Assembly (NCBI GenBank): GCA_946533395.1
Contig: CAMNBU010000002.1
Span: 1 to 64,000 of the forward strand
DNA length: 64,000 nucleotides
Direction of reading: 5' to 3'
Origin: UBA4292 sp002395865
GTDB taxonomy: Bacteria; Bacillota; Clostridia; Lachnospirales; Lachnospiraceae
The notes beneath the pieces were generated by a model, which ran no database searches, was not told the origin of the DNA, and saw only the letters and a list, made by a program, of their open reading frames with translations. The position numbers and the translations under genes were made by a program. This document shows positions 58,825-64,000 of this stretch, piece after piece; the first letter of the stretch is position 1; the number at the start of each line of letters is the position of its first letter.

Positions 58825-59766
58825 CTACCTAGACGAGATGCGCGGCTTCTCCACGCCTGCGAGTATATCCGCGAGTATCTGCGCGCGGTCGAGATGCTTC
58901 ATCCTCGCGCCCGCTCCCATTATCACTCTGTGGGAGATAACATCGGAGAACACATATGCCACATCCTCCGGTATCACGTAGTCGCGTCCGGACAGAAAAG
59001 CCTTCGCGCTTGCCATCTTACACAGGCAGATACCGCCTCTCGGGCTCGAACCGAGCTCCAGGTATTCGTTGTTTCTCGTGGCATTCACGAGAGTAACTAT
59101 GTACTTGAGGACCTTCTCGTGGATGTATACGGAATCGACCATCTCCTTCATTTTCAGAAGTGATGCCTTGCTCAGTACCTGCTCCACAGTCACCTCATGC
59201 CCCGCGCGCTTTGATACGAGTATCTTCAGCTCGTCATTGCCCGAGGGATAACCGATCTTGAGCCTGATCATGAAACGGTCGAGCTGCGATTCAGGGAGGA
59301 GCTGCGTACCCGCGGAGCCCGAGGGGTTCTGGGTGGCTATGACCGTAAACGGCTTGTCCATCTCGTACGATATGCCGTCGATACTTACCTTGCCCTCCTC
59401 CATTACCTCCAGAAGCGCGGACTGCGACTTCGGTGAGGTCCTGTTTATCTCATCCGCGAGGAAGAGGTTGCAGAAAATGGGACCGGGTCTGAACACCATC
59501 TCGTCCTTTTTGGCGTCATACATGGAAAAGCCGGTGACGTCCGAAGGAAGAACATCGGGTGTGAACTGGACTCTGGAGCACTCAAGTCCCATAGCTTTTG
59601 AAAAGGCTGTGGCCAGGGTGGTCTTGCCGAGTCCGGGGATATCCTCTATGAGAACGTGTCCTCCCGCGAGCACGGCGCAGAACACCTTCTCTATAACGTG
59701 TCTTTTTCCTATGACGACCTTTTCAACTTCATTTATGACCCTCTCGGCCAGTTCATAGTAGTCCAT
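58825..59766 (-). CDS. MoxR-type AAA+ ATPase
   Basis: The ATG at 59766 (MDYYELAERVINEVEKVVIGK) gives the normal MoxR N-terminus and 313 residues. Walker A GLGKTT, Walker B LFLADEINRTSPKSQ, sensor 1 ATQNPSG and the arginine-finger region ESQLDRFMIRLKIGYP are present. No Shine-Dalgarno lies before the ATG; instead a pseudoknot-capable leader ends 12 nt upstream. It is expected to work with the DUF58 and transglutaminase proteins encoded downstream. Confidence 0.95.
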   Translation of the reverse strand: MDYYELAERVINEVEKVVIGKRHVIEKVFCAVLAGGHVLIEDIPGLGKTTLATAFSKAMGLECSRVQFTPDVLPSDVTGFSMYDAKKDEMVFRPGPIFCNLFLADEINRTSPKSQSALLEVMEEGKVSIDGISYEMDKPFTVIATQNPSGSAGTQLLPESQLDRFMIRLKIGYPSGNDELKILVSKRAGHEVTVEQVLSKASLLKMKEMVDSVYIHEKVLKYIVTLVNATRNNEYLELGSSPRGGICLCKMASAKAFLSGRDYVIPEDVAYVFSDVISHRVIMGAGARMKHLDRAQILADILAGVEKPRISSR

Positions 59767-59778
59767 TGTAAGTAAGCA

Positions 59779-59849
59779 GCAGGCATGGTGCACACGGGTG
59801 TCATGCCTGCGCGGCACCCGCGGAAGTCTGATCAAAGACGTCAGACTTC
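59779..59849 (-). promoter_or_regulatory. Structured 5' leader: hairpin plus H-type pseudoknot before the MoxR gene
   Basis: On the minus strand there is a hairpin GAAGTCTGA/TCAGACTTC (59849-59841 with 59831-59823) and a CG linker. Stem S1 follows, CGGGTG (59820-59815) with CACCCG (59800-59795). The loop contains GCAGGCATG, which pairs with CATGCCTGC (59787-59779) in a 9-bp second helix. The ATG is 12 nt further. The order and much of the sequence match the element at 4088-4157. It begins directly after the stop codon of the upstream gene. Confidence 0.6.
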
Positions 59850-59857
59850 ATAAACTG

Positions 59858-60775
59858 TTATCTATCCAGCAGCTCCATAAGCTGCTTAAGTTTTTCATCG
59901 CTGTCACATGCGTTCTCAAACGCAGAGTTCACGTCACCGGTGATACGCACGATATCCTCAGACTCCCCGATATCGTTCATCAACTCGGATGCGGTGGAAT
60001 TCAGACGACCGGTGTGTATCCTGTAGCCGTCAGACGACTCGACTATGTAGAATCTGGCCAGGGACGGAGCAGGCGTGTCGATATTAACGAACCTGATCTG
60101 CGAAGCGACATACACTATGAACTCACCCCTCTTTACTCCATGATACATGTAGAAATCGAGATCCGAATAGCTCTCAACTATCTCGCCCTTGAGCTCGATT
60201 TCCTCCCTTATCTTGCTCGAGAGGCTCGATACATCGACACACTGAAGATATGGGGCAGCGTCTCCGTCAGCCACTGCGGCGTAGTAATCGGCTATCAGCT
60301 GTGCAACATCCGTATCAGTGTCAATGACGGTCGTACGGGGATCCTTCGTCTCAGTCTGCCCGGGCTCCGAATGTGTAGGTGTCTTCGGGTCGTTATCCGT
60401 CCCACCATCTGGAGTGGTCTCGGGGTCGATGTGAGGAAGCGTCACGATATGTGTCTCGGGGTCGTACACTGAGCTACCTTCGTCCTCCGTCACATCCTGC
60501 GGTGGCGATGTCTCCTTGAAGACAAGCAGCGTACCTTCCTCCTTCTCCGCGCTCACGCTGTCACTGTTCACCAGTATGACCGTAAAAATGCATATAATTG
60601 CCGTAAGAAGCAGCACCAGCCCCGTTATAGCAGCCGGAACAGCCGGTATCACGGCTTTTCGCGGCTCGGTCTCGGGGTCGATCTCCCCGTACTCCTCACC
60701 CGTTATTATCTCGCCGTATTCTTTTATATCATCCGCCTCACCCGGGCGGCCCTTTTCTTTTTCGTTATCTTTCAC
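59858..60775 (-). CDS. Uncharacterised single-pass membrane protein, GTG start
   Basis: A GTG at 60775 with GAGGAGG 9 nt upstream is the best start, giving 305 residues. A charged cytoplasmic part (about residues 1-50), one membrane segment (about 52-80), a Thr/Asp/Pro-rich linker (about 95-150) and a C-terminal about 140-residue domain follow. That domain (IADYYAAVADGDAAPYLQCVD, EIELKGEIVESYSDLDFYMYHG, FIVYVASQIRFVNI) looks like a cystatin/NTF2-like extracytoplasmic module. The function is unknown. It precedes the MoxR cluster and may be part of it. Confidence 0.78.
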   Translation of the reverse strand: MKDNEKEKGRPGEADDIKEYGEIITGEEYGEIDPETEPRKAVIPAVPAAITGLVLLLTAIICIFTVILVNSDSVSAEKEEGTLLVFKETSPPQDVTEDEGSSVYDPETHIVTLPHIDPETTPDGGTDNDPKTPTHSEPGQTETKDPRTTVIDTDTDVAQLIADYYAAVADGDAAPYLQCVDVSSLSSKIREEIELKGEIVESYSDLDFYMYHGVKRGEFIVYVASQIRFVNIDTPAPSLARFYIVESSDGYRIHTGRLNSTASELMNDIGESEDIVRITGDVNSAFENACDSDEKLKQLMELLDR

Positions 60776-60857
60776 TGTTTCCGCCTCCTCTTCGAAGGTA
60801 TCGTTTACGAAATACCGAACTGTGTTCCCGAACAGATACACAAATTACAACATTTCA

Positions 60858-60886
60858 TTGACAGTTTTTGTTTTTGGTATTATTAT
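60858..60886 (+). promoter_or_regulatory. Promoter of the tRNA-Arg gene
   Basis: TTGACA (60858-60863), a 17-bp spacer and TATTAT (60881-60886). The transcript would start within a few bases of the mature tRNA 5' end. Confidence 0.85.
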
Positions 60887-60894
60887 GACTGTAT

Positions 60895-60966
<72 letters not shown>

Positions 60967-61023
60967 TTTATATTATTCCGGGGCAGTTCCGTGGCTGCCC
61001 GATATAGTCCGGAAAGGAATAAT

Positions 61024-61887
61024 ATGAACTACGAAGAATTCAAAGCAACTCTTCTGTGCAGGTTGAATGACCTGCTTCCCGAGGGCGTCACGCCCAAATT
61101 CACCAGTGTCATCAAGAATAACGACAGTACTCACGAGGGGATATCTCTGCCGTCGGGGGACAATGCAGTCTCTCCCACTCTGTATCTCGACAATCTCTAC
61201 AGCGATTACACCTGCGGGACCTCCATGGACGACATCACAAGAGCCGTCATAAAGATCATCAACCCTTCCGAGACACCCGCTGTACTAAGTGCCGAGCTGA
61301 CGGATTTTGCGAGTGTTTCACCTCTGCTGGGACTAAAGCTCATAAGCATAGAGCGAAACCGCCTCTATCTTAAGGATGTGCCCTACAGACCCTTCCAGGA
61401 TCTGGCAATGATCTGCGTCATCCGTCTGAAGGTGAACGATCAGCCTGCCGTATCCACGATCAGGTATTCGACTCTTGAGTTCTGGAAGAAGACTCCCGAT
61501 GAGGTGTTCACCATAGCGATGGAGAACTTCCTCGCATCGCCTCCGAAGCTGATGAGCATGCTGAGCTTCATGTCGAGCCACGGGGCAAAAGACATATCCA
61601 CCATCCCGGATATGTACATTCTCACGAATGAGGAGAACTACTGCGGCGCAATATCCATGGCAAATCCGCTCACCCTTAAAGCCATTGCCGAACGAATCGG
61701 CGGAAGCTTCGCCATAGTCCCTTCATCCATTCACGAGGTGCTGGCTGTCTCATGCGGCGACCCCGCCGAACTGGAGCAGATAAACCGGACTGTCCGTTCA
61801 GTCAACAGAGATACCCTCTCACCCGAGGACATTCTCGGCGATCATGCCTACTTCTATGACGCGAAGACAGGCAGTATCAGCTACTGA
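61024..61887 (+). CDS. DUF5688-like protein
   Basis: The ATG at 61024 (MNYEEFKATLLCRLND) with AAAGGA upstream gives 287 residues. The opening and the line VSPTLYLDNLYSDYTCG resemble the DUF5688 family, seen mainly in Lachnospiraceae, as far as I recall. It has no signal or membrane segment. The function is unknown. It begins 58 nt after the tRNA and its stop codon abuts the glmM stop of the opposite strand with no base between them. Confidence 0.78.
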   Translation: MNYEEFKATLLCRLNDLLPEGVTPKFTSVIKNNDSTHEGISLPSGDNAVSPTLYLDNLYSDYTCGTSMDDITRAVIKIINPSETPAVLSAELTDFASVSPLLGLKLISIERNRLYLKDVPYRPFQDLAMICVIRLKVNDQPAVSTIRYSTLEFWKKTPDEVFTIAMENFLASPPKLMSMLSFMSSHGAKDISTIPDMYILTNEENYCGAISMANPLTLKAIAERIGGSFAIVPSSIHEVLAVSCGDPAELEQINRTVRSVNRDTLSPEDILGDHAYFYDAKTGSISY

Positions 61888-63240
61888 TCAATCGGCGCAC
61901 AGTCCCGATGCCTTCATGACATCGATTATGCCGTCGACGTATTTTTTGCAGATCTCATCCGTGCCGGCCTCGACCATCACGCGTACCAAAGGCTCGGTAC
62001 CGCTCTTTCTGACGAGGACCCTTCCGTCATCGCCGAGAGCCTTCTGAGCATCTTCAACCGCTTCAAGCAGCCGTGGATCCTTCATGGCTGCTTCTTTGTT
62101 CTGCACGCGCACATTCACAAGGAGCTGGGGATATACCACAAGGGGCTTTCTGAGCTCCGACATGGGCTTCTCCCTCTCGAGCATCACCTCGGTGAGCTTG
62201 ATGGAGGTGAGTATGCCGTCGCCTGTGGAGGCATATTTGCTCATGATGATATGTCCGGACTGCTCTCCGCCCAGACTGTATCCGTTCTTGTTCATCTCCT
62301 CATAGACATACTTGTCGCCGACATCGGTCTTCACGGAGGACATACCCGCAGCCGCAAGCGCCTTGTAGAAGCCGATATTTGACATGACAGTCGAAACTAC
62401 GACTCCTCCCTTTAACTGACCTATGGAATTCATATAGTCGCCGAGCACATAGAGGATGGCGTCGCCGTCCACGATCTCCCCGTTCTCGTCCACGCACAGA
62501 CATCTGTCCGCGTCTCCGTCATAGGCGAAGCCGACATCCAGTCCGTTCTCCTTTACGAGCTTCTGAAGCGCCCCGATATGCGTGGAGCCGCAGTCCAGAT
62601 TGATATTGTAGCCCGTGGGCTCATCGCCGATCACGAAAGTCTTCGCTCCGAGCGCCTCAAATATGCTTCTGGCCATCGCAAATGAGCTGCCGTTAGCGCA
62701 GTCAAGTCCCACCTTCAGGCCCTTGAACGATCTGGTGGCGAGCTGGATGAGGTGGCCTATGTATCTGTTTCTTCCCGAAGAGTAGTCGTAGGCTCTTCCT
62801 ATGTCCTCGCTCTTCGCGTCTGTATTTACGGTGTTGATGCCGTCGAGGTAATCCTCTATGAGTTCGATAACGCTCTCCTCGAGCTTCTCACCCCTGGAGT
62901 TGATGAGTTTGATTCCGTTGTCGTAGTACGGATTGTGGCTGGCGGATATCATGATTCCGCACTCGAAGTTATCCCTCGTGACCATGTATGACACCGAGGG
63001 CGTGGTCGTAACATGCATAAGATACGCGTCCGCTCCGGCGCTGGTTATACCCGTCGTGAGCGCGTACTCGAACATGTAGCTGCTGCGCCTTGTGTCCTTG
63101 CCTATGACTATCCTGCACTTCTTTCCCTCCCTCGCGCCGTAATACCAGCCGAGGAAGCGTCCTATCTTATATGCGTGCTCGGATGTGAGTCCGTCGTTTG
63201 CCTTGCCGCGAAATCCATCCGTTCCGAAATATTTTCCCAT
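61888..63240 (-). CDS. glmM: Phosphoglucosamine mutase
   Basis: The 450-residue enzyme has GTDGFRGKAN at the start, the phosphoserine loop ISASHNPYYDNGIKL, the Mg-binding DGDADR, GGEQSGH and the C-terminal RKSGTEPLVRVM. It converts glucosamine-6-phosphate to glucosamine-1-phosphate for peptidoglycan, and in other Firmicutes it also binds and inhibits CdaA. No ribosome site lies directly before the ATG. A GAAGGAG about 25 nt upstream could be brought near by the small hairpin CAGGC-AGA-GCCTG between them (inference). It is not next to cdaA-cdaR, contrary to the usual order. Confidence 0.97.
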   Translation of the reverse strand: MGKYFGTDGFRGKANDGLTSEHAYKIGRFLGWYYGAREGKKCRIVIGKDTRRSSYMFEYALTTGITSAGADAYLMHVTTTPSVSYMVTRDNFECGIMISASHNPYYDNGIKLINSRGEKLEESVIELIEDYLDGINTVNTDAKSEDIGRAYDYSSGRNRYIGHLIQLATRSFKGLKVGLDCANGSSFAMARSIFEALGAKTFVIGDEPTGYNINLDCGSTHIGALQKLVKENGLDVGFAYDGDADRCLCVDENGEIVDGDAILYVLGDYMNSIGQLKGGVVVSTVMSNIGFYKALAAAGMSSVKTDVGDKYVYEEMNKNGYSLGGEQSGHIIMSKYASTGDGILTSIKLTEVMLEREKPMSELRKPLVVYPQLLVNVRVQNKEAAMKDPRLLEAVEDAQKALGDDGRVLVRKSGTEPLVRVMVEAGTDEICKKYVDGIIDVMKASGLCAD

Positions 63241-63283
63241 CTTTATGTATACAGGCTCTGCCTGCTTTTCTCCTTCTGTCGAA

Positions 63284-63308
63284 GGGGCACAGCCTAAGGC
63301 CGTGCCCC
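63284..63308 (-). terminator. Possible weak terminator or leader hairpin before glmM
   Basis: A 7-bp stem GGGGCAC/GTGCCCC with an inner GCC/GGC extension lies between the surface-protein stop and glmM. It is followed by TTCG on the minus strand rather than a T tract, so termination is doubtful. Confidence 0.35.
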
Positions 63309-63317
63309 GATAAATGA

Positions 63318-64000
63318 TTAATCCACGTATACTGTGAGCGGGACGCCGGGACTCATATGTCCGTCTGAATCCTTCACATGATATATCAGGCTGAAGCTGC
63401 CATGTCTTGACGTATCGATATTGTCGAAGCCCTCGATCCAGATATTCTGATACAGGAATGAGAGGCCGTCCTTATCATCCGTCATATCCGCTATCATATT
63501 CTTCCAGTGGAAGGTCTCGCCCACTCTTACATGCACTTCAGAGGCGATGAGCACTATCGAAGGATAGCCGGCCGGTGAAGGCTCTGCCGTGGCCGGCTCG
63601 GGGCTCGTAGGCTCCGGTGTGGTCGGCTCTGGAGTCGTGGGCTCCGGCATAGTCGGCTCGGGAGTCGTGGGCTCCGGCGTGGTCGGCTCGGGAGTCGTAG
63701 GCTCAGGTGTGGTCGGCTCGGGAGTCGTGGGCTCCGGCGTAGTCGGCTCAGGAGTCGTAGGCTCCGGCGGAGTCGGCTCCTCAGTCACCTGCTCCGGCGT
63801 GTCGGGCACCTCGGGTGTCGGCTCCTGAGAAGGCGGCTGCTCTGTCTCCGGAGCAGGCACCGTGGGAACATCTATGATCCCGGACTTGGTCGGCTCCTGC
63901 GTCTGTATCGGTTCGGTATCCGGCTCAGCTGTCGTCGTCTCCGGCGGATCGACCTGCGCCGTATCCGTCTTCAGGCTGAAATTGACAGACTCCGTGGCCA
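63318..64000 (-). CDS. C-terminal part of a Pro/Thr/Glu-repeat extracellular protein
   Basis: The frame is open to the window edge (226 codons plus stop; 5' end missing). The visible protein has a Thr/Pro-rich region and about a dozen PEPTT-type pentapeptide repeats. It ends in a terminal domain of about 85 residues (VHVRVGETFHWKNMIAD, DGLSFLYQNIWIEGFDNIDTS, GSFSLIYHVKDSDGH) resembling a bacterial Ig-like or HYR-type module. It ends without an LPxTG or membrane tail, so attachment, if any, is elsewhere. An exported protein is inferred from composition. Confidence 0.82.
   Translation of the reverse strand, partial: ATESVNFSLKTDTAQVDPPETTTAEPDTEPIQTQEPTKSGIIDVPTVPAPETEQPPSQEPTPEVPDTPEQVTEEPTPPEPTTPEPTTPEPTTPEPTTPEPTTPEPTTPEPTTPEPTMPEPTTPEPTTPEPTSPEPATAEPSPAGYPSIVLIASEVHVRVGETFHWKNMIADMTDDKDGLSFLYQNIWIEGFDNIDTSRHGSFSLIYHVKDSDGHMSPGVPLTVYVD
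63590..63790 (-). repeat. PEPTT coding repeat
   Basis: About 13 units of 15 bp, with a higher-order period of 30 bp, encode PTTPE pentapeptides on the minus strand, with a few changes (PTMPE, PTSPE, PTPPE). The array is prone to length variation. Confidence 0.88.

Noticed and set aside
63241..63300. Possible fourth GCAGGCA leader motif before glmM
   Set aside because: GCAGGCA is present, but it pairs directly with the adjacent GCCTG as a plain hairpin. There is no S1 stem around it, so the pseudoknot order is absent.
63589..63828. Plus-strand open frame rich in GVVGSG repeats
   Set aside because: It is the reverse complement of the PEPTT repeat of the surface protein, with no ribosome site.

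Overview
The window looks like a chromosomal segment of a Gram-positive, anaerobic Clostridia-class bacterium, probably a gut or rumen Lachnospiraceae-type Firmicute. This is inference from gene content: CdaA/CdaR-type c-di-AMP synthesis genes, LCP (LytR-CpsA-Psr) and polyisoprenyl-phosphate sugar transferases, Cna-B/SpaA-type adhesin domains, lipoproteins with lipobox motifs, iorAB plus paaK, a DUF5688-like protein, and AGGAGG-type ribosome sites with occasional TTG and GTG starts. No rRNA, phage, transposase or CRISPR array is visible. One tRNA is present, tRNA-Arg(CCG). Almost everything is on the minus strand; only the alcohol dehydrogenase, a HAD phosphatase, the tRNA and a DUF5688-like gene are on the plus strand.

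Layout. 1-4072: the 5' part of a large repeat-containing surface adhesin with a structured leader. 4349-9495: an operon of a radical SAM protein, two uncharacterised proteins, a HExxH/VWA protein, a MoxR-like AAA+ ATPase and a small unknown protein. 9799-12002: Fe-dependent alcohol dehydrogenase and a Gfo/Idh/MocA oxidoreductase, separated by a bidirectional terminator. 12063-26579: a long operon from prmA and rsmE through two membrane proteins and cdaA-cdaR into a polysaccharide locus (polymerase, flippase, glycosyltransferases, Wzm/Wzt-type ABC exporter, sugar-phosphate transferase, LCP ligase). It ends at a clear terminator. 26848-29843: HAD phosphatase and two CobW-type metal GTPases, one with a long His/Asp/Cys tract. 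30009-38443: murI followed by three HlyD-like lipoproteins, a MacB/FtsX-type permease and two ATPases. 38589-40109: a lipoprotein made of two near-identical 218-residue units. 40206-48106: a sugar ABC importer with glycosyltransferase, DUF2304 and GNAT genes, ending in cstA. 48187-51872: iorA-iorB-paaK for aromatic 2-oxoacids. 52103-60775: queA, a transglutaminase/DUF58/MoxR cluster and two membrane-anchored extracytoplasmic proteins. 60895-64000: tRNA-Arg, DUF5688-like gene, glmM and the 3' end of a Pro/Thr-rich surface protein.

The most interesting unexplained signal is a structured RNA motif in front of start codons: a hairpin followed by an H-type pseudoknot whose second helix pairs a GCAGGCA loop with a downstream TGCCTGC, 12-15 nt before the ATG. 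Two copies, before the adhesin and before the MoxR operon, are similar in both sequence and structure. A third, before the alcohol dehydrogenase, shares the architecture and the GCAGGCA core. I do not recognise it as a known riboswitch class. Other notable items are a 167-bp MITE-like element with 13-bp terminal inverted repeats and 6-bp flanking repeats, a CobW GTPase fused to what looks like a DUF1980-type domain, an ABC ATPase with an AbrB-like tail, and three adaptor lipoproteins in one exporter operon.
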